From assembly GCF_001439815.1 (NCBI RefSeq), contig NZ_JYLM01000007.1, positions 186,001 through 250,000 on the forward strand: a DNA stretch of 64,000 bases. Direction: 5' to 3'. The stretch's first letter is position 1. Each line of letters starts with the position of its first letter. Shown piece after piece: positions 26,208 through 34,704 of the stretch. The position numbers and the translations under genes are program-made. A model generated the notes under the pieces. The model saw nothing but the letters and a program-made list of their open reading frames with translations, ran no database searches and was not told where the DNA came from. This DNA is from Pseudomonas orientalis. Its GTDB lineage: Bacteria; Pseudomonadota; Gammaproteobacteria; Pseudomonadales; Pseudomonadaceae.

Positions 26208-26678
26208 CCCGGCTCGCCTGCCTAAAAAACATGATTTTGAGCATTAGTTAAAACTCAACAATAAAAAACGTAAAAAAGAAGAAGCACGTACTTCTCTGTT
26301 TTGTCGCGCTTGCATCAGTACAACTTTTGTTACATGTATGAAACAAACAGTAATGATAGTTTTGAAGCAAAAAAAATATTCTGTGCTTTGCGTAATTTGT
26401 AATAATTTGAAATATATGCCGGTTGGACAATAAAGTCGCCGGCCATTAACTTCGCTGCGACTTCGGAATGACGGAAAGTCCTGTAAGAGATTTCTGAAAA
26501 ATTTGTATGATCTCTGAAACGAAAATTATTTGATCGAAGTGAAAATAGAGCTGCCCATCCAAGTAATGCGGCAGCGGGTCTTGCGCTACTGGATAGTGTG
26601 AGCAAACGTTTTGGCCTGGTGGGACTCTTGACTGGCTTATTGTTTGTTAACGTCGAACTTTGATAAGGAATATCAGAT
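26208..26678. promoter_or_regulatory. AT-rich leader before the N-N cluster
   Basis: A 471-bp stretch with no supported gene, clearly richer in A and T than anything else in the window (long runs such as aacaataaaaaacgtaaaaaag). It must contain the promoter of the cluster that begins at 26679. An inverted repeat agagat / atctct at 26486-26515 could be an operator. A good ribosome site aagga (26665-26669) precedes the first gene. Confidence 0.6.
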
Positions 26679-27590
26679 ATGACGAACGCTTCAATTCATG
26701 GTGTCCTTCCGGTCGCCATCCTTCCGTACAACAGCGATCTTTCTCTGGATACTTCAGCCCTGCGGCTCCAGATCGAACACATTCTGCACACGGGGTGTGA
26801 CGGTGTGGTAATCGGGCAAATCTCGGAAGTATCACGGTTGACCACTACCGAGCGTTTTCGCGTCGCTGAATTGATCGCCGAGCAAACGGGCGATAAAGGC
26901 GTGGCGATCATGAGCACGGGCGGCGAAAGCATCGCCCAGGCCATTGAGTATTCGCGGCAGGCCGAGCAGGCAGGTTGTGACGCATTGCTGGTGATGCACC
27001 CGTCGATGTGGGCACTTGACGATGAACAGATGTATGTCTACTTCGCCAATGTGATCGAGAGCGTCAGCGTTCCGGTGCTGGTGCACCACGCCAAATCCCT
27101 TGCCAAGCGTCCAATGTCGATTGATGTGCAGGCGCGTCTGCTCAAGACGTTCGGGGCGCAGAAAGTGCAGTTCAAACCGGAGTCGGCACCTACCGCGCCC
27201 AAAGTATCGCTGTTGCGCGATGCCACCGGTGGCGAGGCCAGGATCTTCGAAGGCGATGGCGGCATGATGTTGGTCGATACTTATAAGCGTGGGTTGGCAG
27301 GCGTTATTCCGGCGACCGAAATCGCCGAAATTACCGTGGCATTATGGCGCGCGCTGCAAACTGGCGATGAAAAACTCGCCAGGGCTATTGGTTATCCGTT
27401 GTCTTATTTAATGTGCCATATGATGGCGAGTATCGATTGTTACTTGCAGTTGTCAAAGCACTTGCTCAAGCGGCGTCGTTTAATGAGCAATACATTAATT
27501 CGTCCGCCGGTTGATTTCACCATGGACCCGGAAACACTTTGCGAAGTTGAAAAGGTCTATGATCAACTTCTTGAATTCGTGACCCAGTAA
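26679..27590 (+). CDS. DapA/NAL-fold class I aldolase-like protein
   Basis: A 303-residue TIM-barrel protein of the dihydrodipicolinate synthase / N-acetylneuraminate lyase family. The Schiff-base lysine is present (K166 in VQFKPESA). The rest of the canonical active site is altered: the TTGE turn reads GQISEVSRL, and the Tyr of the YNVP motif is replaced within VLVHHAKS. So it should still form an imine with a keto compound but is not the lysine-pathway enzyme. First gene of the cluster and 14 bp from the next. I infer a lyase or aldolase acting on a pyruvate-like or sugar-like intermediate. Confidence 0.82.
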   Translation: MTNASIHGVLPVAILPYNSDLSLDTSALRLQIEHILHTGCDGVVIGQISEVSRLTTTERFRVAELIAEQTGDKGVAIMSTGGESIAQAIEYSRQAEQAGCDALLVMHPSMWALDDEQMYVYFANVIESVSVPVLVHHAKSLAKRPMSIDVQARLLKTFGAQKVQFKPESAPTAPKVSLLRDATGGEARIFEGDGGMMLVDTYKRGLAGVIPATEIAEITVALWRALQTGDEKLARAIGYPLSYLMCHMMASIDCYLQLSKHLLKRRRLMSNTLIRPPVDFTMDPETLCEVEKVYDQLLEFVTQ

Positions 27591-27604
27591 TAAGGAAGTT
27601 ACAC

Positions 27605-27982
27605 ATGAAGCGTTTTGGTTTTTCAATCGAGTTGACCAGTGCCGAAGCAGTAACCTTGTATAAGACGTTACACCGCGACGTGCCGCAACAAATTGCCGGT
27701 GAGCACGGCGTGCTCAAGGAAATCGGCTTGCAGCGCATGTCGATTTATCTTTTGCCGCCCCGCACGCTGTTCATGCAGGTAGAGGCGAACGATGAGTTTG
27801 ATGCGCTGCGTGACTTCAGCCGTGCCTTGTCTTTCCATCCGGCAGTGCAGGCGTGGGACGACCAGATGCATGGTGATAATCCGTTGCTCAAACGCATTGC
27901 CGGCAATCAGACAGAATTGAACTGGTGGCGCCTGGAGCAGGTGTACGACTGGAGCGTCGATACGGCAGGCCAGCAAAAATGA
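27605..27982 (+). CDS. L-rhamnose-mutarotase-like protein (RhaM/DUF718 fold)
   Basis: A small alpha/beta-barrel protein of 125 residues. The pattern YKTLHRDVPQQIAGEHGVLKEIGLQRMSIYLLPPRTLFMQVEA matches the RhaM/DUF718 family, which interconverts sugar anomers. It ends with VYDW, the family's usual aromatic end. The next gene's ATG overlaps its stop (ATGA), so translation is coupled. In this cluster a role in handling a cyclic hemiaminal or sugar-like intermediate is possible but unproven. Confidence 0.75.
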   Translation: MKRFGFSIELTSAEAVTLYKTLHRDVPQQIAGEHGVLKEIGLQRMSIYLLPPRTLFMQVEANDEFDALRDFSRALSFHPAVQAWDDQMHGDNPLLKRIAGNQTELNWWRLEQVYDWSVDTAGQQK

Positions 27983-28998
27983 CCGATCGAAAACAGTCAT
28001 TCGCGTTACTGGATTGCACCTTGCGCGATGGTGGGTTCCAGACCGATTGGCGGTTTTCCGATGCCATGGCTCGGCAGTACTTCGGTACTTGCCTCGCCAC
28101 TGGCGTGGACATCGTCGAATTGGGTTACCTGAATCTCGATACGTTCTCGCATAGCGCTGATTACGGGTCTTATAAGGCATTGCCCGAGTCACTGACGGAG
28201 CAGCAGTGCCTGCTGATTGATCCGCATCAGGTCAAAGTGGCCGTCATGATCGACGCGGGGCCGGCGCTGGAGCAATCACCCCAGGCAATGGCCGACGTGA
28301 TACTCGCCTCGGTTCGCCGCGCGCCATTTCGTATCGATATCCTGCGCATTGCGGCCAAGAGCAGCCAGTTCGATGATTGCGTGAGATTGGCGCGGGCTTT
28401 GGAGGGCAATGAGCTGACAGTGATCCTCAACCTGATGCAGGTCGCCGAGCTGTCGAACGATCAGTTGGCCGGTAGTCTGAACGGCCTGGACCAGGAGCCG
28501 ATCACTGCCCTTTATTTTGCCGACAGTTTCGGCCGCATGTTGCCGGGGCAGGTGCACCAATTGTTCCGCAACGCTGCAGAGTTGACGGACTTGCCGCTTG
28601 GCTTTCATGCCCATGACAACTACGGCCTGGCCGTCGCCAATACCCACGCTGCGATCCAGGCCGGGGCCCGATACGTCGATGGTACCTTTGCCGGAATCGG
28701 CCGTGGCGCGGGTAATGCGGCGACGGAAAGCTTGGCATTGCTCAAGCCTCAACAGCCGATGGCGCATTGCGAAAACTTCCTGGCCGAACATATCGAGCCG
28801 TTGCGGCAAGTAGCGAACTGGGGGTACTCGCCGACCTACCGTTGCCAGGCCCGGCATAACATCCACCCCACCTATGCACAGAGACTGTTCGAAGGTGCTC
28901 CGTTAAGTGGTGCGCAGCGCATCGACATCGTCGGCAGAATCGCCGGGCACGCCGGATCGCACAAGTTTGATGTGAACATTCTCAACCAGTACAGGTAA
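27979..28998 (+). CDS. HMGL-like aldolase (4-hydroxy-2-oxovalerate aldolase/DRE-TIM type)
   Basis: A DRE-TIM barrel enzyme of 339 residues. LLDCTLRDGGFQTDWRF carries the D-x-T-L-R-D-G motif with the metal-binding Asp. GFHAHDNYGLAVANT supplies the two metal-binding His. GTFAGIGRGAGNAATE is the conserved loop near the barrel's end. These are the residues of divalent-metal aldolases such as DmpG and HMG-CoA lyase. I use the ATG that overlaps the preceding stop; an in-frame ATG at 27925 would overlap the upstream gene by 58 bases. No dehydrogenase partner of the DmpF kind is present, so a different carbon-carbon cleavage or condensation is likely. Confidence 0.82.
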   Translation: MTDRKQSFALLDCTLRDGGFQTDWRFSDAMARQYFGTCLATGVDIVELGYLNLDTFSHSADYGSYKALPESLTEQQCLLIDPHQVKVAVMIDAGPALEQSPQAMADVILASVRRAPFRIDILRIAAKSSQFDDCVRLARALEGNELTVILNLMQVAELSNDQLAGSLNGLDQEPITALYFADSFGRMLPGQVHQLFRNAAELTDLPLGFHAHDNYGLAVANTHAAIQAGARYVDGTFAGIGRGAGNAATESLALLKPQQPMAHCENFLAEHIEPLRQVANWGYSPTYRCQARHNIHPTYAQRLFEGAPLSGAQRIDIVGRIAGHAGSHKFDVNILNQYR

Positions 28999-29013
28999 GT
29001 GCGGAGTACGCGT

Positions 29014-29754
29014 ATGACCAGGGTCACGCTTGGCGATAGGTTAGTGGGTAAGCGGTTGGTATTTTTCGATTGCGACGGCGTGTTGCTCGACTCCAATGGC
29101 GTGAAGCTGGCGGCGGTCGATTACGCACTGGCGCATTACTCGCAGAAGCTGCGCGATCGCTGCAAGGAAAGTTTCAGACTTAACTTCGGACGACCCAGAC
29201 TCTGGCATTTTGAGGTCTTCCAGCAACTGATTGCGCCCGTCGGCCCCGATGCCGAGCATTTCCTGGCGACGTGCATCTCACGTTATGAAGATTATCTGCG
29301 CACCCATTACAGCGCTGCACCCTTGGTGGCCGGGGCGCAGCAGTTGCTGGCGCAACTGGCAGAGGGCAACGTGCTATGTGCAGTGGTGAGCGGTGGCAAG
29401 GAGGAGGAAATTATCCAGGCGTTGAGGGTGAGCGGTATCGATCGCTACATGGTACGAGTGATCGGCTCACCCACCTCCAAGACTGCTGCCATTCGTGCTC
29501 TGCTCGATCAATATGGGTGTGATGCTTCGCAGGCGCTCTTTCTGGGGGATGCCATTGCCGATGCCGAGGCTGCGATTACCTGCAAGGTGCCGTTTATCTT
29601 TGTCAGCGGCCATGCACTGGTCGGGCGTTCAGCCTTGAGCGCCAACTGGCCCGCCGATTACCGGGCGGGAGAGGTGCCTGATTTGCAACCGGATAATCCT
29701 GTTTCACAGTTCAACGCACGCTGTTCGAGGGTCAAGGAGGACTTTTTACAATGA
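29014..29754 (+). CDS. HAD-superfamily hydrolase
   Basis: A phosphatase-like protein of about 246 residues. HAD motif I is D19-C-D21-G (FFDCDGVLLDS), motif II is VVSGG, the Lys is in TSKTAAI and motif IV is FLGDAIADAEAA. A helical cap lies between motifs I and II, as in phosphoglycolate-phosphatase-like members. The ATG at 29014 is preceded at 7 bp by GCGGAG, which favours it over the GTG at 28999. Its stop overlaps the next gene's ATG. It probably removes a phosphate from a pathway intermediate. Confidence 0.83.
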   Translation: MTRVTLGDRLVGKRLVFFDCDGVLLDSNGVKLAAVDYALAHYSQKLRDRCKESFRLNFGRPRLWHFEVFQQLIAPVGPDAEHFLATCISRYEDYLRTHYSAAPLVAGAQQLLAQLAEGNVLCAVVSGGKEEEIIQALRVSGIDRYMVRVIGSPTSKTAAIRALLDQYGCDASQALFLGDAIADAEAAITCKVPFIFVSGHALVGRSALSANWPADYRAGEVPDLQPDNPVSQFNARCSRVKEDFLQ

Positions 29755-30449
29755 AAGCAAGAGCGCCACTCACCATTGCCATCACCGGCGTAAGCCGTGG
29801 CTTGGGCAAAGCCCTGGGCCATGCGCTGGCCGCACGCGGCCACCAGGTTCATGGCTGCCAGCTTGCAGTTGACGCGCCTGTCGGCGCGGTGCAAGGCAAT
29901 CCTGCGCTGTACTGCGCCTCGGTCACCGAGCCTCAGGACATGCAGCAATTCGCAGAGGCCGTGTTGCGCGACGGTCCGGTTGACATCGTGGTGTGCAACG
30001 CCGGGGTGATCAGCGAACGTAAGCCGGCGTGGGAGATTGACCTGCAGGACTGGGCGCGAGTGATGGAGGTGAACGTGCTGGGGGTCGTCAATACCCTGCA
30101 TGCTTTTTTGCCATCGATGCTCGACCGTCGCCAGGGCCTGTTCATCGCGATCAGTTCCGGTTGGGGGCGCTCGGCTTCGTGGGGACTGGGGCCTTACTGT
30201 GCCAGCAAATTCGCCATCGAGGGGCTGATTGGCTCGCTTAACGCTGACTTGCCGGCGCAGGTGAATGCTGTCGCGCTTGATCCGGGCAATGGTGTGAATA
30301 CCCAAATGCTCTCCATCTGCCTGCCGGACGAGCATCACCAGTACATCGCTGCCGATATCTGGGCCGAACACGCCGCCGACTACATCGTTGATCATCTCTA
30401 TCAGGAGAAGGTCTCGGGTAGCCAGACGGTTCCCCATCCGGGCTTATAA
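29751..30449 (+). CDS. Short-chain dehydrogenase/reductase with intact catalytic triad
   Basis: This 232-residue SDR has the NAD(P)-binding glycine motif TGVSRGLG, the structural NAG (residues 83-85) and the catalytic set Ser136, Tyr149 and Lys153 (GPYCASK). It should therefore oxidise an alcohol or reduce a carbonyl. It lies between the HAD hydrolase (4-base overlap) and a second SDR, and is part of the same transcript. The substrate cannot be inferred from sequence. Confidence 0.85.
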   Translation: MKARAPLTIAITGVSRGLGKALGHALAARGHQVHGCQLAVDAPVGAVQGNPALYCASVTEPQDMQQFAEAVLRDGPVDIVVCNAGVISERKPAWEIDLQDWARVMEVNVLGVVNTLHAFLPSMLDRRQGLFIAISSGWGRSASWGLGPYCASKFAIEGLIGSLNADLPAQVNAVALDPGNGVNTQMLSICLPDEHHQYIAADIWAEHAADYIVDHLYQEKVSGSQTVPHPGL

Positions 30450-30475
30450 CGAACCTTGCGACAGGAACGCATACC

Positions 30476-31201
30476 ATGCTGAAAAATAAACGTGTTGTCG
30501 TCACCGGTGGTGGTCGTGATTTCGGCCAGGCGGTGTCGGTGTGGCTGGCCCGGGAAGGGGCTCATGTCGACTTGTGCGCGCGCCAGATGTCCAGTGCGCA
30601 GGCCACGTGTGAGCTTATTCGAGCCGAAGGGGGATCTGCGCGTGCCTACGCGTGCGACATCGCCGACCCTGCATCGGTGCGCGCCTTCGCTGCGCAAATC
30701 CTGCAGGATGAGCGGGCGGTGGACGTTCTGGTGCTGAGCGCGGCGCAGTGGCTTGAGGGGCTATTGGGAGAAGACGACAGTGACGACGACATCGCCGGCA
30801 CCATCAACTCCGGTCTGACAGGCTCGATCATCCTGACGCGTGCGCTGTTGCCCGGGCTGCGTCGCTCGGCGGCGGCCGATATCATGGCGATGGTCTCGGT
30901 GTGCGGCGTGCCGCAGTTTACCGACTCTATCGCCCATCCAGCCTTTTTCGCCGCCAAACACGGTATGAGTGGCTTTTGCCAGAACATGGCTCATCACCTG
31001 GCCAAGGAGCACATTCGGGTCACCGGTTTTTACCCGCCCGATTTCGAAGTGACCGGCCTGGATGAGGCGGTTGATCCTGCCAGCCCATTGCTCAACGGTC
31101 GTTCCATCTGGGAGACCATGCGCTTCGTGCTGACGCAACCGCGCAACTGCCACATCGATGCGGTGCACTTCCGGGGCCCGACTCGCGAGACGCTGCAATG
31201 A
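30476..31201 (+). CDS. Divergent SDR-fold protein lacking the catalytic tyrosine
   Basis: A Rossmann-fold protein of 241 residues. The cofactor loop is TGGGRDFG and the lysine is at K161 in PAFFAAKHG. The residue four before that lysine, normally the catalytic Tyr, is Phe157. The NAG motif is replaced by LSAAQ and the serine is shifted (VSVCG). So this is either a non-classical reductase or a cofactor-binding partner of the SDR encoded just before it. Its stop overlaps the next gene's ATG. Confidence 0.8.
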   Translation: MLKNKRVVVTGGGRDFGQAVSVWLAREGAHVDLCARQMSSAQATCELIRAEGGSARAYACDIADPASVRAFAAQILQDERAVDVLVLSAAQWLEGLLGEDDSDDDIAGTINSGLTGSIILTRALLPGLRRSAAADIMAMVSVCGVPQFTDSIAHPAFFAAKHGMSGFCQNMAHHLAKEHIRVTGFYPPDFEVTGLDEAVDPASPLLNGRSIWETMRFVLTQPRNCHIDAVHFRGPTRETLQ

Positions 31202-32211
31202 TGAACAACACCACTGCACGGTGCCCGGCACCGGTCAGTTATCGGCTCTCCAGCGATGACCTGGAGCTGCGTCAGGTCATGCCGCTGAACATCGCCGATG
31301 GGTTTTTCACCGCAGGCTGCGATCCGGCAGTGTTCTTTGACAAGTGCGCGCAACACCAGGCGGTTCGCAGGCTCGCCCCTGACTTGGCGTTTGACGGTCG
31401 GCAAGTAGCATCGTTGGACCGGTTGCCGCTTGATGATGGTCGTGCCTGGGTCGTGCGCCCGGCGCTGTCGCCGAGTTCGCGCGGTTCAGCCGTGCTGCTG
31501 GGGGGGCAGTGGGCCACTGCGTTCCAGGTCGCCGCCTTGCTGGATGATTCACCGGGGCCGTTTCAGATCCATGTCCATGAACCGGGTTATCCCGTGTTCA
31601 TCAATGGGGTACTCGACGCGGGTGAGTTCCACGTCACTGACGCCTGGCGCTGTCATACCCTGGATCTGGAAGGGCGCAGGCTCCTCACTGCCGTCAACAG
31701 CCTGCCTCCCGCCGTGCTGCCGGCGCGGCTGGTGCCGCAGCTTGCCGCGCTGGCTAACGGGCTCGGCATGCTGCACGGCCCGTTGCACGCTGAGGTGGTG
31801 ATCACATCAACCGGTGCGCGACTGGTGAAGCTGTCGCCGCGACTGGCCAGCACGCCGTTGCCGCAGCTTTGCCGGGTGGGCGGGTGGCCAGCCCAGGAGG
31901 ATTGCTGGAAACAGTGGCCGCAGGCACTCGGGCAAGGCCCGACGCAAGGTGCAGCGGTGGCGGATTACTCTTTTGTGATTACGCGGGCCGGGCGGGTCAA
32001 GGCCTTTCGCTTTGACCGTGAAGTGCGCAGCCTGGAGAGCTTCAGCCACTATTTCGTGGCGCCGTCGCTTGGCCAGGCGGTAGCAATGACCACTGACGGC
32101 ACCACCTACGGATGTACGGTTTTCTTACGCAATCATTGCCTTGAAAAGTTGACCGAGGAGATCGCCATGCTCCAGTCGCTCAACCTTACCGACGCCTTCG
32201 AGATCGATTAA
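31198..32211 (+). CDS. Degenerate ATP-grasp-like protein
   Basis: I recognise an ATP-grasp pattern in this 337-residue protein: FDKCAQHQAVRRLAPDL, WVVRPALSPSSRGSAVL, EPGYPVFINGVLDAGEFHVTDAWR and GPLHAEVVITSTGARLVKLSPRLA. In active amino-acid ligases the last motif is E-x-N-P-R, whose acidic residue and Asn hold magnesium; here it reads K211-L-S-P-R. The first ATP-binding Lys is Arg87, and the N-terminal pre-ATP-grasp domain is missing. It may bind ligand without using ATP, or have a changed chemistry. It overlaps the preceding SDR gene by four bases; 107 bp separate it from the hydroxylase gene. Confidence 0.65.
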   Translation: MMNNTTARCPAPVSYRLSSDDLELRQVMPLNIADGFFTAGCDPAVFFDKCAQHQAVRRLAPDLAFDGRQVASLDRLPLDDGRAWVVRPALSPSSRGSAVLLGGQWATAFQVAALLDDSPGPFQIHVHEPGYPVFINGVLDAGEFHVTDAWRCHTLDLEGRRLLTAVNSLPPAVLPARLVPQLAALANGLGMLHGPLHAEVVITSTGARLVKLSPRLASTPLPQLCRVGGWPAQEDCWKQWPQALGQGPTQGAAVADYSFVITRAGRVKAFRFDREVRSLESFSHYFVAPSLGQAVAMTTDGTTYGCTVFLRNHCLEKLTEEIAMLQSLNLTDAFEID

Positions 32212-32318
32212 CCCGTCGCCGCTGCGCAGCACCCCAATAGAAATGCCCAGGGAGGTCATCACACGATCAACCTCCTGCGGCTGCGCTCAGCCTGAAATTC
32301 TGTAGACAGGGAGTTCAC

Positions 32319-33638
32319 ATGAGTTTTGCAACAGATTTGGTCATCAGCCCTTGCGAGCAAAAAATCCACGATGTGGTGGGTATCGGCTTTGGCCCTTCGA
32401 ACATTTCGCTCGCTATCGCCCTTCAGGAGATGGCCCCCGAGCTGGATGTTGCTTTTTTTGACAGCGCACCTGGTTTCGGTTGGCACAAGGGCATGCTGTT
32501 CAAGAATGCAACCATGCAGGTGACGTTTCTCAAAGACCTGGTCAGCTTTCGCAACCCGCGCAGCCACTTTACGTTCGTCAATTACTTGCATAGCAAAGGC
32601 AGGATCGCCGCCTTCTGCAACAAGAAGGACTTCTTCCCCGGCCGCCTGGAGTTCCACGACTACCTGAGTTGGTGCGCGGCGGAGTTCAGCGACCAGGTGT
32701 TCTACGGTCATCAGGTCCTGAGCATCAACGAGGGCGGCGTGGACGATGACGGTTCACCTCTGTTCAGAGTCCAGATGCAGGTGGGTGATATGACGACAGC
32801 TGTGCTTGCCCGTTCGGTGGTTCATTCATTGGGCCTTGAGCCTCAATTGCCATTGGGGGTGGAGCCCGGCGAGCGGGTAACGCACGTTCATCACTTGCTG
32901 GCCCATCTTGAAAAGACTGCGTTGAATGCCGACGGCCACTGCGTCGTGGTGGGCGGTGGGCAGAGTGCCGCCGAGGCCGTTGAGTACCTGCTCGAGACGT
33001 ATCCGGCCATGAACGTGACAGCCATAATGGCGCGCTATGGCTACACGCCAGCCGACGACAGCCCATTCGTCAACGAAATATTCAACGCCGACGCGGTCGA
33101 TGATTTCCACGCGTCGCCCGCCCATGTCCGCCAACACATACTGCGCACACATGCCTCCACCAATTACTCCGCAGTGGACATGGCCCTGATCGAAAAACTT
33201 TACCGCAACTGGTACGACGACGAAGTCAGTGGGCAGCAGCGTCTCAAGCTGGAACGCATGAGTCGTTTCCAATCGGTCCTTGTTCAGGGTGCCGGACTAC
33301 AGGTGGCGTTCAACCGCCAAATGAGCAGCGATGTACAAAAGCTGCGCTGCGACTATCTGGTCTGCGCGACCGGCTTCCGTCCCCGCCGTATCGCCGACCT
33401 GTTGTGCGCATCCCTGGCTGCCCGAATGGTCCACGACGAGGGCTCGGCGCGTATTTTGCGTAACTACCGCCTGACCTTTCAGGGGGACTCGGCGCCACTG
33501 CTGTATTCCACGGGTGTTGCCGAAGACACTCATGGATTGAGCGCCACGCTCATTTCCAATATGGCCATTCGCGCCGGTGAAATCGTCGACGATCTGCGCA
33601 CCACCCTGAAACGGAGGCACTATGAGCAAGCCGTTTGA
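32319..33638 (+). CDS. L-lysine N6-monooxygenase (SidA/IucD-type, Spb38-like)
   Basis: A flavin N-hydroxylase of 439 residues. The FAD site is GIGFGPSN (residues 21-28), the NADPH site VVVGGGQSAAEA (about 209-220), the family block DDSPFVNEIFNADAVDDFH, and the C-terminal YLVCATGFRP. In siderophore pathways such enzymes hydroxylate ornithine or lysine. No NRPS or acyltransferase is nearby, and the next two genes are the oxidase and cupin-MetRS of hydrazine machinery. The neighbourhood therefore says it makes N6-hydroxylysine for N-N bond formation. Good ribosome site (agggag, 6 bp). It overlaps the next gene by 17 bases. Confidence 0.9.
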   Translation: MSFATDLVISPCEQKIHDVVGIGFGPSNISLAIALQEMAPELDVAFFDSAPGFGWHKGMLFKNATMQVTFLKDLVSFRNPRSHFTFVNYLHSKGRIAAFCNKKDFFPGRLEFHDYLSWCAAEFSDQVFYGHQVLSINEGGVDDDGSPLFRVQMQVGDMTTAVLARSVVHSLGLEPQLPLGVEPGERVTHVHHLLAHLEKTALNADGHCVVVGGGQSAAEAVEYLLETYPAMNVTAIMARYGYTPADDSPFVNEIFNADAVDDFHASPAHVRQHILRTHASTNYSAVDMALIEKLYRNWYDDEVSGQQRLKLERMSRFQSVLVQGAGLQVAFNRQMSSDVQKLRCDYLVCATGFRPRRIADLLCASLAARMVHDEGSARILRNYRLTFQGDSAPLLYSTGVAEDTHGLSATLISNMAIRAGEIVDDLRTTLKRRHYEQAV

Positions 33639-34692
33639 CGTCATCATCATTGGGGCCGGCATCATCGGGGCGACGTGCTTTTATATCATGACCCAGGCGG
33701 GCAAACGCTGCCTGCTGCTGGATGACAAGCAGCTCGGCTGCGGTGTGACAGGCGCTTCCGGCTGCATCGTGCGGGTCACTCATGCGTCCTGGGAGGCGAC
33801 CCGCGCTGCGGCGCAGGGCTATCACTTCTACCGGCAGTTGGCGCAGGACTCCGGGGGGCAGGTGCCCTTTACCGAGACGGGCTACCTGCATTTCGCCGAG
33901 CCACACGCATTGGCCGACATGCAGGGCTGGCTGGAGCGCGAAGGGGTTCCCGCTCAATTGCTCGACTCCCGGGCCTTGGCTGCCCGCTACCCCGCATTGC
34001 CGATCACCGCGCAAATGGCGCTGTACGAACCGGGCTCAGGCTACATGGAGGCCAGGCCGACGTTGCAGTATCTGGTGCAATCGGCCATCGCCCAGGGGGG
34101 GGTCTACCATGACGCGGTAAAGGTTCACGCGGTACGTGTCGATGTTGCGAGCCGGCAGGCCGTTGGCGTGCTGAGCTCCAACGGCGATTACGACGGTGCG
34201 CAGGTGATTGTCGCGATGGGCAATGGTACCAGCGAGTTCCTGATTCGCCAGTTCGGTGATGCCTTTGGCCTGTGGAGTCAACATATTCAGGTCACACGGT
34301 TCAAGGGCACGACACCGTTACCTGAGGCGCCGTGTTTCATTGACGACATCAATCAGCTTAACGGACGACCGTGCCCCCTGACCGGCGGGCTCTACGTCGG
34401 CTACCCGACGGGTATGCGAGTGCCTGCCAGCCACAGTTACATGCCTGCTCAACTGTCCCACGCACAACTGACCCGAGAGCAGGGGCAACGGCGTTTTCCC
34501 TGGCTGCAAGACGCATCGCTGGAGGGTGCGCTGTGCCATAGCGACTGCTACAGCGAGCAACCCATCGGGTTGATTGGCAAGCAACCGGGGTTGCCGGGCG
34601 GCGTGCTGGTTGCCTCTGGTTTCAGTGGCGGCGGATTCAAAATGGCGCCCCATGTTGCCATGCAGCTCACCCGCGTAATTTCTCAAGGATAG
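33622..34692 (+). CDS. FAD-dependent amino-acid oxidase (DAO family, Spb39-like)
   Basis: A 356-residue oxidase with the N-terminal dinucleotide motif VIIIGAGIIGATCF, the flavin-attachment-type loop GVTGASGCIVRV, and the C-terminal FAD-binding stretch GGVLVASGFSGGGFKMAP of DAO/GlyOx proteins. In the s56-p1 pathway the counterpart cleaves the N6-(carboxymethylamino)lysine intermediate, freeing hydrazinoacetic acid and an aldehyde derived from lysine. Its place between hydroxylase and synthetase genes matches that operon. The exact bond oxidised here is inferred. Confidence 0.88.
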   Translation: MSKPFDVIIIGAGIIGATCFYIMTQAGKRCLLLDDKQLGCGVTGASGCIVRVTHASWEATRAAAQGYHFYRQLAQDSGGQVPFTETGYLHFAEPHALADMQGWLEREGVPAQLLDSRALAARYPALPITAQMALYEPGSGYMEARPTLQYLVQSAIAQGGVYHDAVKVHAVRVDVASRQAVGVLSSNGDYDGAQVIVAMGNGTSEFLIRQFGDAFGLWSQHIQVTRFKGTTPLPEAPCFIDDINQLNGRPCPLTGGLYVGYPTGMRVPASHSYMPAQLSHAQLTREQGQRRFPWLQDASLEGALCHSDCYSEQPIGLIGKQPGLPGGVLVASGFSGGGFKMAPHVAMQLTRVISQG

Positions 34693-34704
34693 AGAGCAAC
34701 GACC

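Noticed and set aside
26679..27590. Housekeeping dihydrodipicolinate synthase (dapA)
   Set aside because: The TTGE turn and active-site Tyr are missing and it sits in a biosynthetic cluster.
32319..33638. Siderophore ornithine/lysine hydroxylase
   Set aside because: No NRPS, acyltransferase or siderophore synthetase is nearby; the cupin-MetRS gene gives a better explanation.
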